This document shows, piece by piece, positions 7,960 through 15,544 of a stretch of DNA of 64,000 nucleotides. The DNA comes from DATFVA01 sp963764235 (GTDB taxonomy: Bacteria > Bacteroidota > Ignavibacteria > Ignavibacteriales > Ignavibacteriaceae). The notes beneath the pieces are model-generated. The model was not told the DNA's origin. It saw only the letters and a list, made by a program, of their open reading frames with translations, and did not search any database. The translations under genes were made by a program, and so were the position numbers. The DNA lies in the NCBI GenBank assembly GCA_963764235.1, contig CAVXRO010000009.1, positions 186,001 through 250,000 of the forward strand, read 5' to 3'. Position 1 is the first letter of the stretch; each line of letters opens with the position of its first letter.

Positions 7960-9084
7960 ATGAAAATCGGAATAACCTGTTATCCAACCTACGGGGGAAG
8001 CGGGGTGATCGCGACTGAACTCGGTAAGGAACTGGCACTAAGAGGTCATAAAGTACATTTCATAAGTTATGCCCTGCCCTTCAGGCTTACCCAATTTGTA
8101 GAAAACGTTGTGTTTCATGAAGTAGAAATGAGCAGCTACCCGTTATTTGAATTCCCGCTGTACAGCCTTGCCCTCGCAAGCAAGATGGTCGAGGTTGCGC
8201 AGTATGAACAGCTGGATCTGCTGCACGTACACTACGCTATTCCGCACGCAAGCAGTGCCTACCTTGCAAAACAGATGCTGAAGGATAAGCTAGACCTAAA
8301 GGTCGTAACGACACTGCATGGAACAGACATAACATTGGTTGGTCTCGAACCCTCATTTCTTCCACTTGTTAAATTTTCTATTGAGGAGAGTGACGGAGTT
8401 ACTGCAGTCTCCCGGTTTCTTAAAGAGAAGACAATAACCAATTATGAAATTCAGAAGCAAATTGAAGTTATTCCGAATTTTGTTGATACAGAGATATTCA
8501 AACCTTCTGATTGCTGCGGCTTCCGTAAGCATATTGCTCCGAATAATGAGAAAGTCCTGATTCACACCTCAAATTTCAGGCAGGTAAAACGAGTTCCGGA
8601 TACCCTGAAAATATTTGCAAAAGTAATAGAGGAAGTACCCGCAAAGCTTGTACTTGTGGGCGATGGTCCCGACCGGTCTGAATGTGAGAGATTATGCCGG
8701 CAACTGGGTATTTGCGACAATGTGAAGTTCCTTGGTAAGCAGGATGGATTGGTTGAAATACTTAACGCCGCTGATATTTTCCTCATACCCTCCCAATCGG
8801 AAAGCTTTGGACTCGCAGCTCTTGAGGCTATGGCATGCGGACTCCCGGTTATCAGTTCAAGTGTGGGCGGACTTCCGGAACTTGTCAGGCATAATGAAAC
8901 GGGCTATATTGCAGAAATAGGCGACATTGACCGTATGGCAAAGTACACTGTGGATCTATTAACAAATGAAAGGAAATACAGCCTTTTTTCTAATAATGCA
9001 AGAGAAAGGTCAGTCACTATGTTCGATAAGAAAGTCGTAATTCCCCAGTATGAAGAATATTACAAAAAGTTTTTAAGCAAATGA
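7960..9084 (+). CDS. bshA: N-acetyl-alpha-D-glucosaminyl L-malate synthase BshA
   Basis: The 374-residue GT4 glycosyltransferase carries the very characteristic BshA opening ITCYPTYGGSGVIATELGKE, then LHVHYAIPHASSAYLA, TTLHGTDITLVG and the GT4 C-terminal site SESFGLAALEAMACGLPVIS. It joins UDP-GlcNAc and L-malate, the first step of bacillithiol synthesis. Length agrees with the family. A YpdA-type bacillithiol disulfide reductase is encoded at 36545-37534, supporting that this organism makes bacillithiol; bshB and bshC are not in the window. The next gene starts inside the bshA stop (four-base overlap). Confidence 0.95.
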   Translation: MKIGITCYPTYGGSGVIATELGKELALRGHKVHFISYALPFRLTQFVENVVFHEVEMSSYPLFEFPLYSLALASKMVEVAQYEQLDLLHVHYAIPHASSAYLAKQMLKDKLDLKVVTTLHGTDITLVGLEPSFLPLVKFSIEESDGVTAVSRFLKEKTITNYEIQKQIEVIPNFVDTEIFKPSDCCGFRKHIAPNNEKVLIHTSNFRQVKRVPDTLKIFAKVIEEVPAKLVLVGDGPDRSECERLCRQLGICDNVKFLGKQDGLVEILNAADIFLIPSQSESFGLAALEAMACGLPVISSSVGGLPELVRHNETGYIAEIGDIDRMAKYTVDLLTNERKYSLFSNNARERSVTMFDKKVVIPQYEEYYKKFLSK

Positions 9085-9497
9085 TAGTATACTGTGCAGG
9101 AGCCATAAAAGGAGATTCCTCCTACCAGGAGGGTTACCTGGATATCATTAATATTGTTAAGAAGGGAGGGCATTCGGCCCTGTCAGAGCTGAATTCCGAC
9201 TTTAAGCCGGCCTTCCCGCTAAACGAGAAGCAGGTTTTCCAGCGTGATATTAAATGGATTGAGAAAAGTTCTTTGATGATAGCAGAGACCTCAGGACCAA
9301 GTCTCGGGGTAGGGTTTGAAATTGCGTATGCCCTTTATATGCGTGAAATTCCCGTACTTGCACTTTACGATGCGGAAGTTGAAAAGGTATCTGCTATGAT
9401 AACCGGCGGCGATTCGGAACTCCTTTATGTAAAACAGTACCACAATAAAAAAGAGCTTGAGGAGATAATTAATAGTTTCCTTAAACAGCAGACCTGA
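9081..9497 (+). CDS. Rcl/DNPH1-type 2'-deoxynucleoside 5'-phosphate N-hydrolase-like protein
   Basis: The 138-residue protein belongs to the nucleoside 2-deoxyribosyltransferase superfamily. The start VYCAGAIKGD, the middle RDIKWIEKSSLMIAE and the active-site stretch SGPSLGVGFEIAYAL match the DNPH1/Rcl branch, including the Asp and Glu used in catalysis. Such enzymes cleave the glycosidic bond of deoxynucleoside monophosphates and are thought to clean the nucleotide pool. It overlaps bshA by four bases and is followed after two bases by the unrecognised frameshifted gene. Reaction assigned by motif only. Confidence 0.82.
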   Translation: MIVYCAGAIKGDSSYQEGYLDIINIVKKGGHSALSELNSDFKPAFPLNEKQVFQRDIKWIEKSSLMIAETSGPSLGVGFEIAYALYMREIPVLALYDAEVEKVSAMITGGDSELLYVKQYHNKKELEEIINSFLKQQT

Positions 9498-9499
9498 TA

Positions 9500-9927
9500 T
9501 TGACTCCAAAAGAATTTATAACCAAAACCGTTGAGAAAATTTCAGATGACGGCATTCGGGTTTTTCCGGATGATTTCCTTCTCCCCTGTGAGATTGCCCC
9601 TTTAAATTTCCTCCCCAGACCCTTATTCTCGGAAATGAATTCTTTGGCTCCAGGGAAGTTTTAACTACCGGCGGCAGCCTTTTCTGCCATACCGAATCGC
9701 TTGCCAGGGCTAAGTACCTGGTTTATGCCGCGGGCCGTAAGGACAGGAAAATTGATCTTCCCATTAAAGACAGCGATATTGATAGCGCGGTTAAGGATTA
9801 TGAAAAGTACCTGGATACTATTTTAAGAGAGGCAGAAAAAGAATACAGGTCTCGGTTCCCGGAAGATAAAGATATCAACGCCGTAATAAATGAAGTATTC
9901 AGACTTCTCAACCTGAAAAGATTATGA
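9500..9927 (+). pseudogene. unrecognised gene interrupted by one frameshift
   Basis: A coding stretch of about 143 residues is split between two frames. A TTG at 9500, two bases after the previous stop, opens a frame reading LTPKEFITKTVEKISDDG and on to NFLPRP. From the CCC at 9620-9622 the sense continues in another frame (LILGNEFFGSREVLTTGGS) and ends LLNLKRL at 9925-9927, overlapping the ATG of the next gene in the usual ATGA manner. One missing base in the short C run explains the break, so this may be a sequence error and the gene may be intact in the cell. I do not recognise the family. The second half is charged and probably helical (DYEKYLDTILREAEKEYRSR). Confidence 0.7.
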
Positions 9928-11363
9928 TGAACCTCAGCGAGAATATCTATAATTATTTGAGCAGCTTGTATGATAAAGAATCTGCTGATCTTTATGATGA
10001 ATTCGCCGGCAGCGAACCGCGGAAGTATATTCGTGTAAACCGTCTGAAGTCTTCCCGTGAAGAACTGAAAACTTTACTTGAAGATAACTACAATATTGCA
10101 ACCGAGACAATTGCAGCCGTACCCGATGCACTAATGATAACTGAAGACAACGGCGGACTGCTTGGTAAAACCATTGAGCACATCCTAGGACTGTATTACA
10201 TCCAGAGTCTCTCTTCAATGCTCCCACCTCTTGTTCTGAATCCCACTGAAAACGAAATTGTACTCGATCTGTGTGCGGCTCCCGGATCCAAAACAACGGA
10301 ACTTGGTGAGCTGATGAACAACCGGGGAATCCTGATATCGAATGAGATACAGAATGACCGGTTAAGAATGCTTGTTTTTAATATTGAACGAATGAATCTT
10401 GTAAACACGGGAGTGATCCACTCGAAAGGCGAGCTGTTGAGCAAAGTTTATGCTGATCATTTTGATAAGGTGCTTGTCGATGCACCCTGCAGCGGACTCG
10501 GTATTATCCAGAAAAAGGGGGAAGTTGGCGACTGGTGGTCGCTTGATAGAGCTGAGAGACTGGGAGAGCTTCAAATGAAGCTGCTCATAGCTGCAGTGAA
10601 AATGACCCGGCCGGGAGGCGAGATTGTTTATTCTACCTGCACCCTTACAGTAGAAGAAAATGAAATGGTGCTTGATACTGTTCTTAGGAAATACCCTGTT
10701 GAAACGGTTGATATAAATCTACCGTTTAATGCAGAAGACGGAATTATCTCATATAATGGCGTTAGTCTGAATCCTGCGCTTAAAAAAGCAAGACGCATCC
10801 TGCCATGGCAGTCCGGGTCTGAAGGATTTTTTATTATTAAGCTGAGAAAAACAGGTGAAACAGAACCCCCGGAACAGATACTTCCGCGGCAGAGAGTTAC
10901 CAGATTCCTTGGGCCGAAATCAATGGAGTTAATAAAGAAGCTGGAGAAGCTCTCATCTATTTTCGGGATAGATATGGATGTGTTTGAAAAGTACAGGTAT
11001 TATTTCAGAAATAATGATATCTTTTTTATATCGACTGATTGGGGGGACAAAAATCCCGGGCTGTTTGAACGAATTGGTATTAAATTCGGAACAGTAGACC
11101 GCAATAATGAGATCGTCCTCCACACCAATGCCGCACAAGTGCTTGGAGATTCGATAACTAAAAGTATATATCAACTTGAAAATCAGGATGAACTTAAGTT
11201 TTATCTCGAAGGCGGTACAATAAAAAAGGATACCGGAAATTACGGGCAGTATGTTGTGAAGTACAAAGATCTTCTTCTTGGAACAGCAATCATTTCGAAA
11301 GCCGGGATCAAAAGCCGCTTCCCCCGCTCCAGACGAACCCAGGAAATCCTTAAAGATTTTTAA
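9924..11363 (+). CDS. NOL1/NOP2/Sun-family RNA cytosine-C5 methyltransferase (RsmF-like)
   Basis: The 479-residue protein has the SAM-binding motif LCAAPGSKT, the catalytic cysteine motifs VDAPCSGLG and YSTCTLTVEENE, and the GDWWS variant of the usual post-catalytic loop. The C-terminal part from about residue 310 is an RNA-binding domain of the PUA-like kind seen in RsmF. It should methylate a cytosine of 16S rRNA (or tRNA) with two cysteines. It is the last gene of the bshA operon and is followed by a strong hairpin. Confidence 0.88.
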   Translation: MMNLSENIYNYLSSLYDKESADLYDEFAGSEPRKYIRVNRLKSSREELKTLLEDNYNIATETIAAVPDALMITEDNGGLLGKTIEHILGLYYIQSLSSMLPPLVLNPTENEIVLDLCAAPGSKTTELGELMNNRGILISNEIQNDRLRMLVFNIERMNLVNTGVIHSKGELLSKVYADHFDKVLVDAPCSGLGIIQKKGEVGDWWSLDRAERLGELQMKLLIAAVKMTRPGGEIVYSTCTLTVEENEMVLDTVLRKYPVETVDINLPFNAEDGIISYNGVSLNPALKKARRILPWQSGSEGFFIIKLRKTGETEPPEQILPRQRVTRFLGPKSMELIKKLEKLSSIFGIDMDVFEKYRYYFRNNDIFFISTDWGDKNPGLFERIGIKFGTVDRNNEIVLHTNAAQVLGDSITKSIYQLENQDELKFYLEGGTIKKDTGNYGQYVVKYKDLLLGTAIISKAGIKSRFPRSRRTQEILKDF

Positions 11364-11366
11364 TAA

Positions 11367-11402
11367 AAACAGCGGTTTTGCATTTCTGACTCACCGCTGT
11401 TT
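11367..11402. terminator. bidirectional terminator hairpin between rsmF-like gene and glnA
   Basis: AAACAGCGGT (11367-11376) pairs with ACCGCTGTTT (11393-11402) over a 16-base loop. On the minus strand the hairpin is followed by TTTTTATT, a good intrinsic terminator for glnA; on the plus strand the T tract is weaker. Confidence 0.7.
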
Positions 11403-11438
11403 CTTCAATACTTTTTACTTTTTCCTTTTAACTTTACT

Positions 11439-12866
11439 TTATACGTCGTAGTACAACGCGAACTCATATGGATGCGGCTGAAGCGCCATCGGTCTTATTT
11501 CCTTCTCTACTTTATACTTTATCCAGGTTTCTATAACATCCTCTGTGAACACGTCGCCTTTCATCAGGTATTCGTGATCGTTCGCCAATGCTTTAAGCGC
11601 TTCACCAAGACTTCCGGGTGTAGAAGGAACGTTTACCAGTTCTTCCGGCGGCATATCATAGATATCTTTATCGAGAGGTTCTCCCGGGTCTATCCGGTTT
11701 ATAATTCCATCAAGTCCTGCCATCAGCATTGCCGAAAAAGCCAGGTACGGGTTACAGGATGGATCGGGACAGCGGAACTCAACTCTCTTCGCCTTAGGAC
11801 TGGACGAATACATCGGTATTCTTATAGATGCACTTCTGTTGCGTTGTGAGTAAGCAAGGTTCACGGGTGCTTCAAATCCCGGGACCAAGCGTTTATATGA
11901 ATTCGTTGTCGGATTTGTAAATGCCAGAAGCGAAGCAGCGTGCTTTAGGAGTCCACCGATAAAATAGAGTCCCGTTTCACTTAAACCGGCATAGCCCGTT
12001 CCTGCAAACAGCGGTTTGCCTTTTTTCCAGAGGCTTGTGTGAACGTGCATTCCGCTTCCGTTATCACCGAATATCGGTTTAGGCATATAGGTAACAGTTC
12101 TGTTATTCATCCTTGCAGTGTTTTTAACAATATATTTAAACATTAAAAGCTGATCAGCAGCCTTAACAAGAGGCTGGAAGCGGAGATCTATTTCGCACTG
12201 TCCTCCGCTGGCAACTTCGTGATGCTGTGCTTCGACATCAACGCCGCAATTAATAAGGTTAAGCACCATCTCATTACGAAGATCCATCAAAGCATCAGTA
12301 GGAGGAACAGGAAAATATCCTTCCTTGTATCTCGGTTTATATCCAAGGTTGGGATTTTCCTCACGCCCGCTGTTCCATCTGCCTTCAACAGAGTCAACCA
12401 TATAAAAGCTTCCATTCGGCTGCGAGTCGAATTTCACGTCATCAAAAACAAAGAACTCTGCTTCCGGTCCGTAGTAAACTGTATCAGCTATCCCGGTAGA
12501 ATTCAAATATGCGGTAGCTTTCTGAGCTATATTGCGGGGACAGCGTGAATACTTCTCTTTTGTAGCCGGTTCATAAACATCGCAAATGAGACTAATAGTA
12601 GGAGCCTCGATAAACGGATCCTGGAACATTGTATCAGGATCAGGAATTATTAACATATCTGATTCATTTATCGCCTTCCATCCCCTTATTGATGAACCGT
12701 CAAATCCAAAACCGTCATCGAACGAATCTTTTTCGAGCTGAGAAGAAGGTACTGTGAAATGCTGCCACTGACCGGGAAAATCCATGAACTTCAGATCCAC
12801 AAACGAGATCTTCTTGTCTTTTATGTATTTCAATACATCATCAACAGGGGTGGTTTGTTTAGCCAT
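11439..12866 (-). CDS. glnA: type I glutamine synthetase
   Basis: The 475-residue protein is a full-length GSI. Visible are the N-terminal latch segment (FDGSSIRGW), the metal and glutamate site YGPEAEFFVFD, HEVASGGQCEID, the ATP site FGDNGSGMHVHTS, NRSASIRIP and the C-terminal PHPYEFALYYDV. The segment KDIYDMPPEE holds a Tyr where GSI-beta enzymes are adenylylated (NLYDLPPEE in enterics), so adenylylation control is possible, but no glnE or glnB is present in the window. It condenses ammonia and glutamate with ATP. It lies 16 bases after an Lrp/AsnC gene, suggesting a joint transcript. Confidence 0.97.
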   Translation of the reverse strand: MAKQTTPVDDVLKYIKDKKISFVDLKFMDFPGQWQHFTVPSSQLEKDSFDDGFGFDGSSIRGWKAINESDMLIIPDPDTMFQDPFIEAPTISLICDVYEPATKEKYSRCPRNIAQKATAYLNSTGIADTVYYGPEAEFFVFDDVKFDSQPNGSFYMVDSVEGRWNSGREENPNLGYKPRYKEGYFPVPPTDALMDLRNEMVLNLINCGVDVEAQHHEVASGGQCEIDLRFQPLVKAADQLLMFKYIVKNTARMNNRTVTYMPKPIFGDNGSGMHVHTSLWKKGKPLFAGTGYAGLSETGLYFIGGLLKHAASLLAFTNPTTNSYKRLVPGFEAPVNLAYSQRNRSASIRIPMYSSSPKAKRVEFRCPDPSCNPYLAFSAMLMAGLDGIINRIDPGEPLDKDIYDMPPEELVNVPSTPGSLGEALKALANDHEYLMKGDVFTEDVIETWIKYKVEKEIRPMALQPHPYEFALYYDV

Positions 12867-12882
12867 AATGCTCCTTTTGTTT

Positions 12883-13335
12883 TTATTTATTTATATCTAA
12901 AACTGTTGTTTCTTTTATCGTTGATAATACAAAGGTGGTCTTTGTAGCGGTAACTCCAGGCCACGACTGAATTTCGCCAAGTAGTTTTTCAAGCGACTCT
13001 GTATTTTTTGTTATGGCTTTTAAAAGATGCGACCCTTCACCGAGCACGGAATGACATTCAAGGATCTCAGGAATATGGTCTACCTTATTGAGCAGCGTTT
13101 TGTAATGTTTCGAAGATTCCATCACAACAAGGATGTATGCCATTATATCATAACCGAAAGTTTTCTTATTCAGCTTTGCGTAATAACCTTCAATCACCCC
13201 GTTTTCCTCAAGCTTCTTTAATCTTTCGCTGACTGAAGGAATAGATAACCCTACCTCTTCGGCTACCTGGTTTCTCTTCGTTCTCCCATTCTTCTGAAGG
13301 ATATTAAGAATCTTAATATCTAATGTGTCAACCAC
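12883..13335 (-). CDS. Lrp/AsnC-family transcriptional regulator
   Basis: The 150-residue protein has an N-terminal winged helix-turn-helix (LDIKILNILQKNGRTKRNQV, IPSVSERLKKLEENGVIEGY) and a C-terminal RAM ligand-binding domain (MAYILVVMES, ILECHSVLGEGSHLLKA). Lrp/AsnC proteins bind amino acids and control amino acid or nitrogen metabolism. The gene is directly upstream of glnA on the same strand, so it probably controls glnA and itself in response to an amino acid, perhaps glutamine. Confidence 0.92.
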   Translation of the reverse strand: MVDTLDIKILNILQKNGRTKRNQVAEEVGLSIPSVSERLKKLEENGVIEGYYAKLNKKTFGYDIMAYILVVMESSKHYKTLLNKVDHIPEILECHSVLGEGSHLLKAITKNTESLEKLLGEIQSWPGVTATKTTFVLSTIKETTVLDINK

Positions 13336-13535
13336 TTATTACCTTAATAATTTAGTTAATTTTGAAAATATGACTGCGAATATAAGGTGGAGAGACAAAT
13401 TATGCAAATGTTTTAAATCATTTTCAGTAATATTTTTGTGAGATATGCGACTGGTTATCACATGTAAGCAATATCCCCCTCGAAAGAGGCAAAAAAGTTT
13501 TTTATTTTACCGGCAGGTCAAAGCTGAACGGGAAA

Positions 13536-13943
13536 ATGATTATGGAAGAGACAGGAAATCCAAAAAAGCAAAATATTACCATTCCGGGAACTGAGCCTGA
13601 GACACAGATTAAAACAGAACTTCAGGCAGACGACTGGTTATGCATTGTCTGTCATAAAAGAATAACATCTGATAAAGACAGGTTTGAGAATGATAATCAA
13701 AGCGAATTCCAGTTTACCAATCCTGCCGGGTATTACTTCGACATTTTAACCTTTGCCGATGCGGATGGATGCCTTGTCTTGGGAGAACCTACGATGGAAT
13801 TTACCTGGTTTAAAGGTCACGCCTGGTCGTACGCAGTCTGCAGACGCTGCAATAATCATCTTGGATGGAAGTACACAGGTAAATATTCCTTTTTCGGCCT
13901 CATAAAATCGAGAATGGTCAAAGGGTTAGCTTTATTTAATTAA
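13536..13943 (+). CDS. free-standing CULT-domain protein (cereblon thalidomide-binding domain homologue)
   Basis: The 135-residue protein, apart from about 30 N-terminal residues, is one CULT domain. The zinc ligands are C36, C39 (CIVC) and C102, C105 (CRRC). The three tryptophans of the aromatic cage are W91, W97 and W111 in TWFKGHAW and HLGWKY. The spacings (W to W 6 and 14, second W to Cys 5, Cys to Cys 3) equal those of human cereblon (W380, W386, W400, C391, C394). Cereblon's domain binds thalidomide, uridine and cyclic-imide peptide ends. Single-domain bacterial CULT proteins are known but rare, and their role is open. It stands alone, divergent from lrp. The ATG at 13542 may be the true start because it is better spaced from GGGAAA. 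Confidence 0.9.
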   Translation: MIMEETGNPKKQNITIPGTEPETQIKTELQADDWLCIVCHKRITSDKDRFENDNQSEFQFTNPAGYYFDILTFADADGCLVLGEPTMEFTWFKGHAWSYAVCRRCNNHLGWKYTGKYSFFGLIKSRMVKGLALFN

Positions 13944-13972
13944 GGATCCGATAGTTAATTTCGAAACTTAAT

Positions 13973-14791
13973 TTAACGAGAAGTTTTATTTATGCCGTAG
14001 GGAGTAAATGCTTTGCCTTCGGCTTTCACTTTATTGAAGAGATCGATGTTTTGCTGAGGACGTTCCTGGAGGGGATGATAAAGGTGGTATTGAACGGTGA
14101 TGTTATTAAGGGATCTTATCCTCATACCGGCAAGTTCCAGCCTGTATTGAACATCGGAGTCTTCTCCGATTGACGGAGCTTCATATCTTTCATCAAATCC
14201 GTTTATACGAAGCAGGTCGTCTTTATTTATTGAGAAGTTGCAGCCGAGGAGTCCCCTTGGTTTATCGTTAAGAATACCGCGAAGCGTTTTGTTCTTGACG
14301 TAAAATCCTTTTTCCACATAGTTTGATTTCCCGAACAGACCATCTTTTACAAGTGTCATCGTATTCTTTTCAAGCCAGCCGTGTTTAACCATTTCAGGAG
14401 TAAGCTGATCACTTATCTTTTCTGAAAGGTTTACTCTCCTGCCGGTGAGGCAGACGAACTTATTCCTGTATTTCGAATGTTCATTAAGGAATTCAGAATG
14501 CGGAATGCAATCGCCGTCCATAAAAGTAAGATAATCGGAATTAGCAGCTTCGATAGCTTTGTTTAGTATTTTGTTTTTTCTGAAGCCTTTATCTTCGTGA
14601 CTGACGTGAATAACGGGAAAGGAAAGTGCAGGGGAGATCTTTTTCAGTCTCTTTACAAAAGCTTCGTTTGAACCGTCGTCGGCGATAACGACTTCAAAAT
14701 CCCACATAGTCTGACGCTCGAGTCCTGCCAACACCAGTTCGAGAAAATCGAATCTGTTATATACGGAGATTATCACAGAAATGTGGAACAT
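13973..14791 (-). CDS. GT2 family glycosyltransferase
   Basis: The 272-residue GT-A glycosyltransferase has the nucleotide-sugar site ISVIISVYNR and VVIADDGSNE, the metal-binding MDGDCIPHSEF, and a C-terminal acceptor-site segment IGEDSDVQYRLELAGMRI resembling the galactosyltransferase C-terminal domain. It is cytoplasmic or peripheral at the inner membrane. It is the last gene of the carbamoyltransferase operon, five bases after the small basic protein gene, so the sugar it transfers may be the substrate to be carbamoylated, or the acceptor may be shared. Donor and acceptor are unknown. Confidence 0.87.
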   Translation of the reverse strand: MFHISVIISVYNRFDFLELVLAGLERQTMWDFEVVIADDGSNEAFVKRLKKISPALSFPVIHVSHEDKGFRKNKILNKAIEAANSDYLTFMDGDCIPHSEFLNEHSKYRNKFVCLTGRRVNLSEKISDQLTPEMVKHGWLEKNTMTLVKDGLFGKSNYVEKGFYVKNKTLRGILNDKPRGLLGCNFSINKDDLLRINGFDERYEAPSIGEDSDVQYRLELAGMRIRSLNNITVQYHLYHPLQERPQQNIDLFNKVKAEGKAFTPYGINKTSR

Positions 14792-14796
14792 TCAGA

Positions 14797-14940
14797 CTAT
14801 TTACCCGTAGTTTTATTCTTACGCAATTTATCCTTTTCTTTTTTCCTGTCGTATGCGTTTTTGTTCTTCTCTACTTTAGGCGGTTTCTTCGGGACAGGTA
14901 TTCTCTTTTTCTTTTTCTCTATTTTTATTTTATCAGCCAT
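14797..14940 (-). CDS. small lysine-rich protein, 47 residues
   Basis: ATG at 14940 opens a 47-codon frame ending TAG at 14797-14799. A ribosome site AAAGG precedes the ATG at good spacing. The product is extremely basic (IEKKKKRIPVPKKPPKVEKN, then NAYDRKKEKDKLRKNK) and probably unstructured. It lies 20 bases after the DUF5989 gene and 5 bases before the GT2 gene, so it sits inside a tight operon, which is the main reason to believe it. I do not recognise a family. It may bind nucleic acid, phospholipid or the membrane partners of the operon. Confidence 0.6.
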   Translation of the reverse strand: MADKIKIEKKKKRIPVPKKPPKVEKNKNAYDRKKEKDKLRKNKTTGK

Positions 14941-14960
14941 AAAACCTTTAAGAATTTATG

Positions 14961-15119
14961 TCAGAAAATCGCATAGATAAAAGGTGCAAGCGCAGAGCCC
15001 TGCGTAAGGATGATCAGTCCGCCTAACAGCAGCAGGAATATAATAATAGGGGCGAGCCACCATTTTTTTCTTACCCGAAGGAACTGCCATAATTCTGATA
15101 ATATGGATAATCTGCTCAT
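14961..15119 (-). CDS. DUF5989-type small membrane protein (SxtK-like)
   Basis: The 52-residue product has a short amphipathic start (MSRLSILSELWQFLRVRKKW) and one membrane segment (LAPIIIFLLLLGGLIILTQG) ending in SALAPFIYAIF. This pattern is that of DUF5989, small proteins found beside NodU/CmcH carbamoyltransferases and SxtJ. The start abuts the SxtJ stop without a gap. Function is unknown; it is presumably a subunit of a membrane complex with SxtJ. Confidence 0.82.
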   Translation of the reverse strand: MSRLSILSELWQFLRVRKKWWLAPIIIFLLLLGGLIILTQGSALAPFIYAIF

Positions 15120-15542
15120 TTAAAATTGTCTTTCATAAGTTGTGGGATCGAACGGTTTCTTCTCTCTCTTCTCCCAGTAAGTATCCGCTGAATGATCGAT
15201 CTTTAAATTCAGAAATCTTTTATTAAAAATCATCGCAATAAGTTTTACGATTGTCATCCCAAAATAAAAAAGGATAGACAGAATTACACGTGTCATTATC
15301 CAGCCGAGAACTATAGCAAGGGACATCCAGACCTTGTTTAGTGGCTTCAGAACCACCGGAAATAACAATCCAACAAATATAAACGCAGCACCGATTATTC
15401 CCCATACGGGATAAGTTGTTTTGCCTGCCCAGAGCAATGCAGCGCCGATAATAAGCAGCACGATCCCGATCGTCAACCCGAATTTCCTCAGATCGGAAGG
15501 AGATTCTTTAATATTTTTTATTTCGCTGAATATTTCTTTCAT
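15120..15542 (-). CDS. SxtJ-family membrane protein
   Basis: The 140-residue protein has three or four membrane helices (about residues 22-43, 45-65, 70-90 and 92-108) and a soluble, charged C-terminus (DTYWEKREKKPFDPTTYERQ). It resembles SxtJ, the protein of unknown role encoded with the carbamoyltransferase SxtI in saxitoxin clusters and with many other carbamoyltransferases. The gap to the carbamoyltransferase stop is two bases. Likely an inner-membrane partner of the enzyme; that is inference from constant linkage. Confidence 0.82.
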   Translation of the reverse strand: MKEIFSEIKNIKESPSDLRKFGLTIGIVLLIIGAALLWAGKTTYPVWGIIGAAFIFVGLLFPVVLKPLNKVWMSLAIVLGWIMTRVILSILFYFGMTIVKLIAMIFNKRFLNLKIDHSADTYWEKREKKPFDPTTYERQF

Positions 15543-15544
15543 AG

